From Gammaproteobacteria bacterium (GTDB lineage: Bacteria > Pseudomonadota > Gammaproteobacteria > PIVX01): a DNA stretch of 64,000 nt. Shown here one piece after another: positions 37,129 through 47,700 of the stretch. Positions within the stretch are counted from its first letter, which is position 1. Each line of letters starts with the position of its first letter. The position numbers and the translations under genes are program-made. Location of the stretch: assembly GCA_003353785.1 (NCBI GenBank), contig PIVX01000005.1:59148-123147 (forward strand). Direction: 5' to 3'. The notes under the pieces were generated by a model. The model made no database searches. It was given only the letters and a program-made list of their open reading frames with translations, and had not been told where the DNA came from.

Positions 37129-37416
37129 ATGAGAAGACTAGAATTGGATGCTATAAAGGCTCGTAAATTAAATACAACAAATACCTATCGCTTGCGAGTA
37201 AAGCTTTTGCAATATTCTTTATATTTGATAATTGCAGAGATTGTTATATTAAATTTAATGTACTTTACTAGAGCAGAACCATTATATTTTGCAACTAATA
37301 GTGCTAGCGCAATTAAACAGTTAACTTCTATGAATGAGCCTAATATGAGCTCAGAAGCTTTATTGTCCCCGGATTTCCCAGAAGAAACTACGGTGAAAGC
37401 GTTAACAGTTGAATAA
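37129..37416 (+). CDS. dotJ: Dot/Icm inner-membrane protein DotJ
   Basis: Also IcmM. 95 residues with one membrane helix (about 26-46) and a short periplasmic tail. It resembles the N-terminal part of DotI but lacks its globular domain, as expected for DotJ, which forms a hetero-complex with DotI in the inner membrane. The RARKLN...RLRVKLLQYSLYL start fits the family. Confidence 0.88.
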   Translation: MRRLELDAIKARKLNTTNTYRLRVKLLQYSLYLIIAEIVILNLMYFTRAEPLYFATNSASAIKQLTSMNEPNMSSEALLSPDFPEETTVKALTVE

Positions 37417-37427
37417 GGAGTGATTTT

Positions 37428-38057
37428 ATGGCAGATGCCATGGAAACTGTAGCATTACGCAATAAATTTTATAAAGATAACTCATCTAGGGTAATGATGA
37501 TTTTGATATTGTCAATGCTCATGAATATATCTTTAATATCCTTAATATATTATATGTTTACCAATCCTCCTAAACCAAGATATTTTGCTACTAGTATTAA
37601 TGGGAGAATAACTCCATTATTTCCATTAAATGAACCAAATCAATCGGATGCGGCAGTACTTCAGTGGGCAACTACAGCTGGGATAGCTGCATTTTCTTAT
37701 AATTTTGTGAATTATAGAACAGAGTTACAAGCAGCATCTGGATTTTTTACTCCAGAGGGGTGGGCACAATTTATGTCTGCTCTCAGAGAATCTAATAACT
37801 TAGATGCAATACGGGCAAAGAAATTAATAGTATCTGCAGTGGCCAAAAGGGCACCTATTATTTTAGAAAAAGGAATATTATCTGGAAGATATGCATGGAG
37901 ACTTCAATTACCTTTACTTATTACATATCAGAGTCCTAGCGAATTTTCTCAAACTGAAGATATCGTAAGGCTTACTGTAAAAAGGGTGTCTACATTAAAT
38001 TCTCCAAGAGGAATAGGCATTGATCAATTTGTAGTTGAGCCGAAGACAGGAACATGA
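37428..38057 (+). CDS. dotI: Dot/Icm inner-membrane protein DotI
   Basis: Also IcmL. 209 residues: membrane helix at about 22-44 and a periplasmic NTF2/VirB8-like domain. Conserved blocks are PPKPRYFATSINGRITPL, LNEPNQSDAAVLQWA and LQLPLLITYQSPSE. DotI is the VirB8 counterpart. It follows dotJ after 11 bases with an AAGGAG ribosome binding site. Confidence 0.96.
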   Translation: MADAMETVALRNKFYKDNSSRVMMILILSMLMNISLISLIYYMFTNPPKPRYFATSINGRITPLFPLNEPNQSDAAVLQWATTAGIAAFSYNFVNYRTELQAASGFFTPEGWAQFMSALRESNNLDAIRAKKLIVSAVAKRAPIILEKGILSGRYAWRLQLPLLITYQSPSEFSQTEDIVRLTVKRVSTLNSPRGIGIDQFVVEPKTGT

Positions 38058-38061
38058 TTCT

Positions 38062-39072
38062 ATGACTATTAATAAATCTCAAAATAACATTTTCAATCAA
38101 ATGCTTTTGATAATACTATTTTTATCAATTAATGTTGTTTTTTCTGCATCTATTGATGAACTGCGTCAGTTGGAGCAGTTAGCAAACATTCAAAATAATA
38201 ATTCTAATAAGAAGGTAGAAAGCAACAATGATAATGCTAGTGGTAGTGCTAATTCACAATCTGTAGTTAAACAAGATATACCTCAGGAGCAAATAGAAGA
38301 AGTTGATCCGAAAAGGAATGTTGCATTCGAAAAAGTTTTAGATAATTTATATCCACTAACACCTGGTCAGATATTGGAGATGCGTGATAGACATGAAGAT
38401 ACTGCTAGAGCTAAGGAAGCGACATCAATAGAACCACCAAAACCAGTTATAACATCACAATTTGTCAAATTATCTCCTGGAACTACTCCACCTATTGTGA
38501 GACTTGCTGAAGGATTTGTTAGTGCATTAGTTTTCTTAGATTCAACAGGAGCTGCGTGGCCAATTGAATCATATAATTTATCTGATCCAAATTCTTTTAG
38601 CTTAAGTTGGAATAAAATTGATAATGTTATTGTTATTCAGGCTAAAAAAATGTTCAAAGATGGAAATTTAATAGTTAGACTAGATGGACTAGATACTCCA
38701 GTTGGAATAAGTTTAATCCCAGGACAAAGAGAAGTAGACTATCGTCGTGAACTGCGTGTTCAAGGACATGGACCAAATGCTAAAGGTTATGTCGGAGATT
38801 TATATCCTGATAAGGAGAATAATGTGTTATTAAGTGTCTTAGATGGTGTGCCTCCTATTGGAAGTGCTAGCATTGATTCATCACATTCTTCAGTTGAGTC
38901 TTGGAGGTTAGGGCCAAAAATGTATATTAGGACTAACAGCAAAGTATTGTCTCCTGCATGGGTTTCATCTATCAAGAGTGCAGATGGAATGCAAGCGTAT
39001 GAAATGAATGCAACATCATCATTGCTAATTACTAGTAAAGGTAAGGTTGAAACGGTATATTTCAAAGGATGA
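38062..39072 (+). CDS. dotH: Dot/Icm outer-membrane core protein DotH
   Basis: Also IcmK. 336 residues as called: signal peptide (hydrophobic at about 14-29), an Asn/Ser-rich linker, then the conserved domain with LYPLTPGQILEMRDRHEDTARA, PPIVRLAEGFVSALVFLDSTG and the VirB9-like C-terminal beta part. DotH needs DotC and DotD to reach the outer membrane and forms the core ring with DotG. I chose ATG 38062; a TTG nine codons upstream lies inside dotI. Confidence 0.95.
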   Translation: MTINKSQNNIFNQMLLIILFLSINVVFSASIDELRQLEQLANIQNNNSNKKVESNNDNASGSANSQSVVKQDIPQEQIEEVDPKRNVAFEKVLDNLYPLTPGQILEMRDRHEDTARAKEATSIEPPKPVITSQFVKLSPGTTPPIVRLAEGFVSALVFLDSTGAAWPIESYNLSDPNSFSLSWNKIDNVIVIQAKKMFKDGNLIVRLDGLDTPVGISLIPGQREVDYRRELRVQGHGPNAKGYVGDLYPDKENNVLLSVLDGVPPIGSASIDSSHSSVESWRLGPKMYIRTNSKVLSPAWVSSIKSADGMQAYEMNATSSLLITSKGKVETVYFKG

Positions 39073-39078
39073 AATATT

Positions 39079-42000
39079 ATGTCAGATATTAAAAAAAATC
39101 TATCAAATTTATTTGCTGATGCTCGTTCTAGAATTATTATCTTAATTTTACTAGCATTTGGTATTGGAGCTTTGGTATTTGGTTTAATAAAGTTTTTTTC
39201 ATCAGGTGTGAGTGTTGATGAAGAAGGTTCAGCCTTAAGTAGCGCTCCAGCAATTGAATCTATTCCAGGAAGTATTAATCCTACAGAACAATATGCAAAG
39301 CTTCAAGCTCAGCAGAATGTTGACAAAGCTAAAAAAGCTAAAGCTACAGGAGGGAGTTCCATCCCTACTATAATCCGTACAGAAAAATTTGGAGAGGGTA
39401 ATACTCCTATTGGTTTAAAAGAAGGAGAGGGTGGAGTAGGTTTTTCTACTTTATCCTTAGGTGGAGAATCTGGTAGACAACAAACTTGGTTAGATGACTT
39501 AAAATCTTCTCAATGTGCTAAAACTAGTGTTGACTTTGCGGTCTCTAAAGGAGCTACAACTAAAGAGTTATTAACAGCCTGTTCTTGTGTGCAATTAAAA
39601 ATTTATGGATTTCAATTCCATGACTTAGTTAAAGGATGTAAGTGCAAGGGATTAAAAGAGGCTGGATATAAAGCAAAAGAATTAAAGGAACAAGGTAATT
39701 ATACTGCTCGTCAACTTAGAGTTTGTGGGTATAGTGCATGTGAGATGAAGGCAGCAGGCTTTTCTGCTGCGGAATTAAAAGCTGCAGGGTATTCCGATGG
39801 AGAATTAAAAGGAGCTGGGTTTTCAGAGGAAGAAATCAGAGCAGCAGCAGGTCTTCCTCCAGGGGTAAGTGTAGATGATGTGAAAAATGCAGGTTGTAGT
39901 CCTTCTGGATTAAGAAAACTACGTGAACAAGGAGTCTCAGCTGCAGCTATTAGAAGAATATCTGGATGTAGTATTGATCAATTAAAAGCAGCAGGATTTA
40001 GTGCTAAAGAGCTAAAAGATGCTGGATTTACTGCAGCAGAATTAAAAGCAGCAGGGTTTAGTGCTAAAGATCTAAGAGATGCAGGGTTTAGTGCCGAAGA
40101 ATTAAAAGCAGCAGGATTTAGTGCTGCGGAATTAAAAGCAGCAGGATTTAGTGCCGCTGAATTAAAAGATGCGGGCTTTAGTGCTATGGATCTCAAAGCA
40201 GCAGGGTTTTCTGATGCTGATCTCAAATCAGCAGGATTTTCTGATGCTGAAATAGCGGCAGCAAAGGCAGCACTTGCAGCAGCAGCTAGTTTGCCTCCAG
40301 GTGTAAGTATTGAAGATGTTAGAAAAGCTGGTTGTAGTCCAGAAGCTCTAAGAAAATTGCGTGCAAAGGGAGTGACTGCCGCAGCAATTAGAAAAATCTC
40401 AGGATGTAGTGTTAAACAATTAAAAGCAGCAGGGTATAATGCTAAAGAATTAAAAGATGCTGGATTTACTGCAGCGGAGTTGAAAGCAGCAGGATTTAGT
40501 GCTAAAGAATTAAGAGATGCTGGGTTTAGCTCAGTAGCAGCTAACTTACCTCCAGGTGTAAGTCTTGAAGATGTAAAGAAAGCTGGTTGTAGTCCAGCCG
40601 CTCTAAAAAAATTACGCGCAAAGGGAGTAACAGCTGCAGCAATTAGGAAAATATCAGGATGTAGTGTTGAACAATTAAAGGCAGCAGGATTTAGTGCTAA
40701 AGAACTAAAAGATGCTGGATTTACTGCAGCAGAATTGAAAGCAGCAGGATTTAGTGCTGCAGAATTAAAAGATGCTGGGTTCTCTGCTCGTGAACTAAAA
40801 GAAGCTGGATTTAGCATATCTGAATTAAAAGCGGCTGGATTTAGTACATCTGAATTAAAGGATGCTGGATTTAGTGCTGCAGATCTAGAAGCGGCTGCTG
40901 GTTTGCCACTAGGTGTAAGTCTTGAAGATGTAAAGAAAGCTGGTTGTAGTCCAGCCGCTCTAAGAAAATTACGCGCAAAGGGAGTAACAGCCGCAGCAAT
41001 TAGGAAAATATCAGGATGTAGTGTTAAACAATTAAAAGCAGCAGGATTTAGTGCTGCAGAATTAAAAGCAGCAGGGTTTACTGCAGCAGAATTGAAAGCA
41101 GCAGGCTTTTCTGCTCGTGAATTAAGAGGTGCAGGATTTAGTGCAGAAGAGTTGAAAGATGCTGGATTTAGTGCTGCAGAATTGAAAGATGCTGGATTTT
41201 CTGCCCGTGAGTTAAGAGATGCTGGATTTAGTGTAGCAGAATTAAAAGCGGCTGGGTTTAGCGCTGCAGCGTTAAAAAGTGCAGGATTTAGTGCAGAAGA
41301 GTTGAAAGCAGCAGGGTTTAGTGATGATGAATTAGCAAGTGCAGGGTTTAGTATCAAAAAAGTTAAAAAAGAAGAAGATAAAGAAGAAGATGATGAATTT
41401 TCTTTTATAAAAGATGAAAATCTGAAAAAGGCATTGGCTGCTAGTAAAGCTAAACGTGGTAAAATTGAGTTGGCAGGCCAGTTGAAAAAAATACAAGGAA
41501 GAATGAAAGCTTATGCTGCAAAACTTGAAAAAACCTGGATTTCTACAAATCAAGAATTTGTATCTGATGAAGACGATGAAGAATTAGCAGGATTAGGATT
41601 AGGAGGGGCTATAGCCGGAGCAAAGAAAAAAGCTACTGGTAAAGGAAAAGGAAAAGAAGAAGATGGAGATGAAGAACAAAGACCAGCAATGATTAAAGCT
41701 GGTGATATCCATTTTGCAGTACTAGAAACAGCTGTTAATACTGATGAACCTGGACCTATATTAGCTAGAATTGCCCAAGGTAGATTCAAAAATTCTAAAT
41801 TAATAGGTTCTGTTAGTTTACCGAGTGACGGGCAGAAAGCTATTTTGAAATTTACTACTATGTCAATACCAGGTGCTGACAATACAATTACTATAGACAC
41901 AGTTGCTATTGATTTGAATACAGCTAGAACTGCATTATCTAGTAGAACGGATAATCATTATTTCACAAGATATGGTTCATTGCTTGCTTCTTCATTTTTA

Positions 42001-42237
42001 GAAGGATTTGGTAAAGCTATTACTGGAGTGCAAACTCAGATAAATACAACAGGAGGAGCAGTCTCTACGACTAAAGCAGCTGAAACCACAGGTGAAGCAT
42101 TATATGCGTCGCTTGGAACTGTCGGTGCCAATTGGGGAGAAGCTATTGGAGAGTACACTAATAAACAAGCAACAGTATATATTTATTCAGGAGTAGGAAT
42201 GGGGATATTATTTTTACAAGATGTTCCACCTCTTTAG
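39079..42237 (+). CDS. dotG: Dot/Icm channel protein DotG with decapeptide-repeat domain
   Basis: Also IcmE. 1052 residues, close to Legionella (1048). Order: short cytoplasmic N-terminus, membrane helix at about 18-38, linker, a long repeat region of the AGFSAxELKx type (about 190-757), a charged linker (EEDKEEDDE..., KGKGKEEDGDEE), and the VirB10-like C-terminal domain (about 866-1052; starting AGDIHFAVLETAVNTDEPGP). The last domain forms the outer-membrane channel lining. Four cysteine-bearing modules break up the repeats. DotG spans both membranes and the periplasm. Confidence 0.97.
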   Translation: MSDIKKNLSNLFADARSRIIILILLAFGIGALVFGLIKFFSSGVSVDEEGSALSSAPAIESIPGSINPTEQYAKLQAQQNVDKAKKAKATGGSSIPTIIRTEKFGEGNTPIGLKEGEGGVGFSTLSLGGESGRQQTWLDDLKSSQCAKTSVDFAVSKGATTKELLTACSCVQLKIYGFQFHDLVKGCKCKGLKEAGYKAKELKEQGNYTARQLRVCGYSACEMKAAGFSAAELKAAGYSDGELKGAGFSEEEIRAAAGLPPGVSVDDVKNAGCSPSGLRKLREQGVSAAAIRRISGCSIDQLKAAGFSAKELKDAGFTAAELKAAGFSAKDLRDAGFSAEELKAAGFSAAELKAAGFSAAELKDAGFSAMDLKAAGFSDADLKSAGFSDAEIAAAKAALAAAASLPPGVSIEDVRKAGCSPEALRKLRAKGVTAAAIRKISGCSVKQLKAAGYNAKELKDAGFTAAELKAAGFSAKELRDAGFSSVAANLPPGVSLEDVKKAGCSPAALKKLRAKGVTAAAIRKISGCSVEQLKAAGFSAKELKDAGFTAAELKAAGFSAAELKDAGFSARELKEAGFSISELKAAGFSTSELKDAGFSAADLEAAAGLPLGVSLEDVKKAGCSPAALRKLRAKGVTAAAIRKISGCSVKQLKAAGFSAAELKAAGFTAAELKAAGFSARELRGAGFSAEELKDAGFSAAELKDAGFSARELRDAGFSVAELKAAGFSAAALKSAGFSAEELKAAGFSDDELASAGFSIKKVKKEEDKEEDDEFSFIKDENLKKALAASKAKRGKIELAGQLKKIQGRMKAYAAKLEKTWISTNQEFVSDEDDEELAGLGLGGAIAGAKKKATGKGKGKEEDGDEEQRPAMIKAGDIHFAVLETAVNTDEPGPILARIAQGRFKNSKLIGSVSLPSDGQKAILKFTTMSIPGADNTITIDTVAIDLNTARTALSSRTDNHYFTRYGSLLASSFLEGFGKAITGVQTQINTTGGAVSTTKAAETTGEALYASLGTVGANWGEAIGEYTNKQATVYIYSGVGMGILFLQDVPPL
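39647..41352 (+). repeat. DotG 30-base repeat array with four longer cassettes
   Basis: This in-frame array encodes dozens of 10-residue units (GFSAAELKAA and variants). Longer cassettes beginning LPPGVS or LPLGVS start at 39853, 40291, 40546 and 40903. Each carries AGCSP, LRKLR or LKKLR, and ISGCS, and is then followed by decapeptides. The unequal cassette spacing (438, 255 and 357 bases) shows gain or loss of decapeptides in whole units. Confidence 0.95.
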
Positions 42238-42270
42238 TTGAGAATCAGGAAATATTAATAAGGATGTATA

Positions 42271-43005
42271 ATGGTAGATCAAGTTAAGCAAGAAGATGAG
42301 TATCATTTTCAAGATTTAGGGCAGACAGATGAAAATGAAGACCCTAAAGGTAAGCCATTTGGACTTGAAGCTTTTAATATGTTGGATGTAAAGAAGAAGG
42401 TTTTTATTGCAGCAGGTGGAGCCATCATTTTGGTTATTCTTTATAATGCTATTGCAGGACTGTTTGGTGGTAAAAAATCAGTATCTTCTAATATCAAAAC
42501 TCCTAAACAGTTAAGTAGTAAAGAGATGGGGGTGTCTACTGGGCAAACTAAAATTAATACTAGGGTAAAGCCAAGGATTATTCCTCCTCGAGATATATCT
42601 CCTCCCTCTAATATTATGAGTGCACAAACACAACAAGAGTTTAATGGGTTAACTAGAGCTTTGCAGTCTATAGAATTGGCAATAAAGGATCTAGATTCAA
42701 GAATAATAGATCTGCAAGTTAATCAGTCTAATCTACAAAAACAACTTACTCCAAAAGTGCCTAAGATAAAATCTAGTCTTGGTGGAAATGTAAAAAAAAC
42801 TAATAGAAAAAAAATATTTAAAGAAACTTATGAAGTAATAGGGGTTATTCATGGGCGTGCTTGGCTAAAGAATCCTAAAGGTAATACTTTTACGATAAAA
42901 CTAGGGGATAGATTACCTGGATACGGTAAAGTAAAGCTAATAGAGCCTGAGCAAGGTGTAGTTGTAACATCTTCTGGTGATGTAATTAAATTTAATAATG
43001 AATAG
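42271..43005 (+). CDS. dotF: Dot/Icm inner-membrane protein DotF
   Basis: Also IcmG. 244 residues: acidic cytoplasmic N-terminus, membrane helix at about 46-66, a coiled-coil segment (about 120-155, LTRALQSIELAIKDLDSRI) and a C-terminal periplasmic domain (YEVIGVIHGRAWLKNPKG...). DotF associates with the DotG core in Legionella. An AAGGATG ribosome binding site precedes it. Confidence 0.92.
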   Translation: MVDQVKQEDEYHFQDLGQTDENEDPKGKPFGLEAFNMLDVKKKVFIAAGGAIILVILYNAIAGLFGGKKSVSSNIKTPKQLSSKEMGVSTGQTKINTRVKPRIIPPRDISPPSNIMSAQTQQEFNGLTRALQSIELAIKDLDSRIIDLQVNQSNLQKQLTPKVPKIKSSLGGNVKKTNRKKIFKETYEVIGVIHGRAWLKNPKGNTFTIKLGDRLPGYGKVKLIEPEQGVVVTSSGDVIKFNNE

Positions 43006-43016
43006 GTGATTTAAAA

Positions 43017-43544
43017 ATGGCGTTTTCTGTAGATGTAGGAAGTATGCTAGTTAATCTATCTGAGTCTTATACTCCTATTTTCAAAATGTTAACCGGAGGT
43101 GCGTATGTTATGGGATTTGCTTTTGGTCTTTTAGCTATCTATGCGTTAAAAGAATATGGACAATCAAGGACAATGATGTCGTCTAATACTAGTTTAAAGC
43201 CAGCAGTAACGTATATAGTGGTTGCCTCAGCATTTCTGTATATGCCATCAGTAATTGACATTTTGATGCAATCCACTTTTGGTGCTACGGCTATTCCTAT
43301 TAGTTATGCAGAAACTGGTAGTACGGACGTTGTTTCTGCTGACGTACAGCTTGCTATTCTTAGGTTGGTTCAATTAGTAGGAGTTATAGCATTTATCCGT
43401 GGGTGGTTTATTTTAGCTCAATCTGCTAAACAAGGCTCTCAACCTGTAATTGGACGTGCATTAACTCACATAATTGGCGGAATATTAGCTATAAATATAA
43501 TAGGAACAAAGAATGTTATGTGGGCAACTTTTGGATTGTCTTAA
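43017..43544 (+). CDS. dotE: Dot/Icm inner-membrane protein DotE
   Basis: Also IcmC. 175 residues with about four hydrophobic segments. Conserved parts include NLSESYTPIFKMLTGGAYVMG near the start and IGRALTHIIGGILAINI near the end. It is a polytopic component of the inner-membrane complex and a paralogue of DotP (icmD), which follows. Confidence 0.93.
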   Translation: MAFSVDVGSMLVNLSESYTPIFKMLTGGAYVMGFAFGLLAIYALKEYGQSRTMMSSNTSLKPAVTYIVVASAFLYMPSVIDILMQSTFGATAIPISYAETGSTDVVSADVQLAILRLVQLVGVIAFIRGWFILAQSAKQGSQPVIGRALTHIIGGILAINIIGTKNVMWATFGLS

Positions 43545-43572
43545 TTGGGTGCGGATGTTAAAGGAGAAAAAC

Positions 43573-43968
43573 ATGAAATATATAATGAAAAAAGATTGGC
43601 AGATTGATGCTGTTAAACAAACGATGGCGATACTGTCATCACTATTTCTACTTTTATTTGTAGGAGAGGTTGGGGCAGCAGATACCATAGGAAAATTAGC
43701 AGCTAATGTAACTAGTACTTTTGGGGATCTTGCAAAACTTATTACTGCTGCTGCATATATGGGTGGTCTTGGTTTTGCTGTTGGTGCTATCTTGAAATTT
43801 AAACAACATAAAGATAATCCTACGCAGATTCCGATTGGTACTCCAATTGCAATGCTAGGTGTGGCTGCAGCTTTATTGTTCTTACCAACAATTTTAGGTA
43901 CTGCTGGAGAAACTATCTTTGGAGGAAGTCAAGAACAAGGTTCAGTAGGTGGTGTTGAAACCTTCTAA
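43573..43968 (+). CDS. dotP: Dot/Icm protein DotP
   Basis: Also IcmD. 131 residues with this start, matching Legionella IcmD (132). An N-terminal hydrophobic segment (about 18-36) is followed by GDLAKLITAAAYMGGLGFA and IGTPIAMLGVAAALLFLP. I chose ATG 43573 because AAGGAG lies 7 bases upstream; the frame is open further up, but that part overlaps dotE. Its product resembles the C-terminal part of DotE. Confidence 0.92.
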   Translation: MKYIMKKDWQIDAVKQTMAILSSLFLLLFVGEVGAADTIGKLAANVTSTFGDLAKLITAAAYMGGLGFAVGAILKFKQHKDNPTQIPIGTPIAMLGVAAALLFLPTILGTAGETIFGGSQEQGSVGGVETF

Positions 43969-44013
43969 TGACCTCTAAAAACATTAGTGTACATACAGTT
44001 ACAGGGATAGTGT

Positions 44014-44736
44014 ATGCAGCATCCTTTAAAATTAAGGATTGATCCAAAAGGTTGGCATTTATTTTCTTTACGGAGGGCAGATCCTGCCTTCCGTAAATTT
44101 CAAGATAAAATATTGAAAAGAGATAATAATATTTGCCAGTTTTGTACTTTTCAGGGAACAAAATATTTTGAGGTCATCAATATAGATGGAAACTATAATA
44201 ATAATAAAACATCTAATATGGCATCTGCATGCTGTCTTTGTACACAATGTTTATTTATTGATAATGCTGGAACTGGAGAGTATGGGGGAGGAGTTTTAAT
44301 TTATTCTCCTAAAATTTCTCAAGAGAAATTAAATAGTCTGTGTCATGTTTTATTTTGTGTAATGGCTAATAACACTGGCTATAGAATATCGGCAAAAACG
44401 GTCTATAGAAATTTTAAATTTGGTGCAAAAGCTATTGAAAAAAAATTTGGGAAAGACGCTAGTACTCCAGTAACATTTGGTAAATTATTAATAGAGGCTG
44501 ATATAGAACTGGAAGAAATACAAAAAAATATTCTGGATAACATGAGACTCTTGCCATCGAGAAAAAAATTTTCAGAGCAAATCAGATTTTGGGCAGACGA
44601 AGCTCTTGATGCTTTAGATAAAGAAAGTGAAATAGCAGAAGATGAATCAGAATCAGAATCAGAATCAGAATCAGAACTGGAACTAGAATCAGAATCAGAA
44701 CCAGGAACAGAGATAGAAGAAGAGGCTGAGCAGTGA
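44014..44736 (+). CDS. dotN: Dot/Icm coupling complex protein DotN with acidic tail
   Basis: Also IcmJ. 240 residues. The HNH-like zinc-binding core is clear: ILKRDNNICQFC near 34-44 and CCLCTQC near 72-78. DotN binds the DotL C-terminal extension in the coupling complex. Compared with Legionella IcmJ (208) it has an added C-terminal tail of Ser-Glu repeats ending PGTEIEEEAEQ, encoded by hexamer repeats. dotO starts 1 base after its stop. Confidence 0.93.
   Translation: MQHPLKLRIDPKGWHLFSLRRADPAFRKFQDKILKRDNNICQFCTFQGTKYFEVINIDGNYNNNKTSNMASACCLCTQCLFIDNAGTGEYGGGVLIYSPKISQEKLNSLCHVLFCVMANNTGYRISAKTVYRNFKFGAKAIEKKFGKDASTPVTFGKLLIEADIELEEIQKNILDNMRLLPSRKKFSEQIRFWADEALDALDKESEIAEDESESESESESELELESESEPGTEIEEEAEQ
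44644..44703 (+). repeat. GAATCA hexamer array in the 3' end of icmJ
   Basis: Ten in-frame hexamers code for Glu-Ser or Glu-Leu (seven exact GAATCA, the others GAACTG, GAACTA and GAACCA). They create the acidic tail. Unit gain or loss keeps the frame. Confidence 0.95.
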
Positions 44737-44737
44737 T

Positions 44738-47700
44738 ATGAAAAAATATGTTGAATCAGTATTGGATGGCGTAGATTCTATATTTGCGTGGCTTAGTACA
44801 TCTTTAAGACAGACTACCGAAGCTTATTGTGAGATCGAAACTGCTGATAGTAAAACTACTCTGGTTGCTCATGATGGTTCTTTAATATCAGTAGTTCAGG
44901 TCCATGGTGCGGGAGCTTTAATTGGGCTTGAAGAATTTAAGAAGCTAAGAGCTGATATAACTCAAAGTTTACATCCTGGGATGTCTCAAGCAGGGCATGC
45001 TTTACAGGTGTTTTTTAGTTATAGCCAGGAAAGAATGGAAGATATAATCCAAGAAATTTTTGGGCCGGCAAAGCAAACAGCTAAAGAATTGGAACTAGCG
45101 CTAGATGATTTATTTAAAGAGAGAGAGCAACATTTATCAGCATATTGTGCTGAAGAAAAAGTATATATAGTCTTGTGGACAAGACCAACAACATTAACAG
45201 GTGACCAGTTAAAAGCATCCCGTGAGAATCAAACTAAAATGTTGCAGAAAAAAGTCATTACTAAACTTGGCAGTGTATCGCAAAATTTATTAGCTATTAT
45301 TCCAGAGATCAGAAATTCTCACGATGCTTTTGTTCGGTCTATAGTACAAGATTTAAATACTTATAATATAAGTGTAGAATTGCTTGAGGCGCATGACGCA
45401 TTATTTGCTATTAGAATGAGTGCTGATGCAGAGTTTACTGATCTTAGTTGGCGTGCAACTTTACCTGGAGATAAGATCCCCGTTAGAGAAATCAATAATT
45501 TTAAAGGAGATATTTCTGACATTTTATGGCCACCTATTGCTAAGCAGATCATGCCTAGAAATGCAGAAAATTTAGATTTGGTTACTGCCAAAATGGGAAG
45601 CACAATATATGGTTCTGTATTTATTGAGCTATTCCCAAAAGATCTTAAGAATTTCCTAGCTCTATTTAATCGTACTTTAAATTCTAGAATACCTTGGCGA
45701 ATTTCTTTTTTCATAGAAAGTGAGGGTTTAAATACTCTAAGATTTAAAAAAATGATTAGTAGTATCTTAAGTTTTTCTTCTGCCCAAAATAAACTTTTAA
45801 ATGAAGCCACAGACTTGTTGAGTTATATCAATATTAATCGTGATGAAGCTTTAGTTAGGTTAAGGGTTTCTGCAGCAACTTGGGCTCCTGAGACTAATGT
45901 TCCTTTGTTGAAAACTAGAATTGCTGAGCTTTCAAAAGCTATTCAAGGGTGGGGAACTTGTGAGGTTTCTGAAGTATGTGGTGATCCATTTGCTGGTATT
46001 GTATCAAGCATGCTTGCTGTTACTAGTGATAATGTTGCTACTCCTGCAGTAGCTCCTTTATCAGATGTTGTCTATATGTTACCAATTACTAGACCGGCAT
46101 CTCCTTGGAAAAAAGGAGCTCTTTTGTATAGATCTCCAGATGGTAAATTATGGCCATTTCAACCTGGATCAAGAATGCAAACTACATGGATTGATTTAGT
46201 ATATGCTAGGCCTGGCTCTGGTAAATCAGTTTTATCAAATGCTATGAATTTAGCACTTTGCTTGTCTGGTGGTATTACAAGATTACCAAGGATTGCTGTA
46301 GTTGATATAGGACCTTCCAGTAGTGGATTAATTTCATTACTAAGGGAAGCCTTACCTCCAGAAAAAAAACATTTGGTTGCATACCATAGACTGAGGATGA
46401 CCCCTGAATATTCTATTAATCCTTTTGACACCCAATTAGGTAGCAGATTTCCAACTCCGCAAGAGCGGGCTTTTTTGGTTAATTTTTTAATTTTATTAGC
46501 AACTCCAATAGGATCAGATAAGCCATACGATGGTATGGCTGATCTATCTGGGATGGTTGTTGATGAACTTTATAAGACTTTTACTGATAGTGTTTCTCCA
46601 TCTATATATGATGAAGGTATGGAGGAGACTGTAGATATTATCTTAGAAGAAATTAAATTCACTAAAGATAGTAAAACTACCTGGCTTGAAGTTACTGATG
46701 GTTTATTTGCTGCTGGTTTTCATCATGAAGCAATGTTGGCTCAAAGGCATGCATCTCCGCTATTATCTGATGCAGCATCTGTTTGTAGAATAAGTGCTAT
46801 TGAGGATTTATATGGAAAAATAATTTCTCCCACAGGAGAAACCTTGATTAATGCTTTTAGTAGAATGATTTCAAGTGCTGTACGTGAATACCCTATACTA
46901 TCTAGAGTAACCAGTTTTGATATCGGTGAATCTAGAGTTGTTTCTCTTGATTTAGATGAAGTAGCTAAGACAGGGGGAGATTCTGCTGATCGTCAAACAG
47001 CTGTAATGTATATGTTAGCTAGATATGTCTTAGCTAAAAATTATTATTTGACTGAAGATGGTTTAAGTGAGATGCCAGAACAATATAAAGATTACCATAA
47101 AGAACGTATTGCTGAGATTAGAGAAGATCCTAAAAGGATTATATACGATGAATTCCATCGTACTTCTAAGTCGCAAGCAGTGAGAGATCAGGTTATTGTA
47201 GATATGCGAGAAGGAAGAAAATGGAAAGTTCAGATTGCATTGCTCTCACAATCTATTGATGATTTTGATTCTGTTATGATTGAATTTGCCACATCAATTT
47301 ATGTTATGGATGCAGGACCTGCAGCTGCAGTTGAAAAAACTGCTAAAACATTTGGACTATCAAAAACAGCTAAAACAGCACTTAGAACTAGAGTACATGG
47401 GCCTCAAGAAGGAGGTGCTACTTTTCTAGCTCAATTCTCTACAAAGAAAGGTACTAATATTCAATTATTAACTTTAACATTGGGTCCTGTCGAATTATGG
47501 TCATTTAGTACTACAAGTGAGGATGCGATATTAAGAAATAAATTGTATAAATTCCTTGGTCCAAAAGAAGCAAGAAGTTTATTAGCTACTTTGTTTCCTG
47601 GGGGAACATGTACTAAATTGTTAGAAGAGCGGATTGTTGCTTTACAAGATAGCTCTGGGGGGTTAATTAAAGAAGAAGAACGTGTAGGGGTTTTAGACCA

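Noticed and set aside
39850..41350. CRISPR-like appearance of 30-base repeats
   Set aside because: The units are contiguous, in frame and coding for DotG decapeptides. There are no unique spacers, leader or cas genes.
39978..41357. Long minus-strand frame (459 codons) opposite DotG
   Set aside because: It is an antisense mirror of the periodic DotG codons, has no ribosome binding site, and reads only as a low-complexity echo of the repeat.
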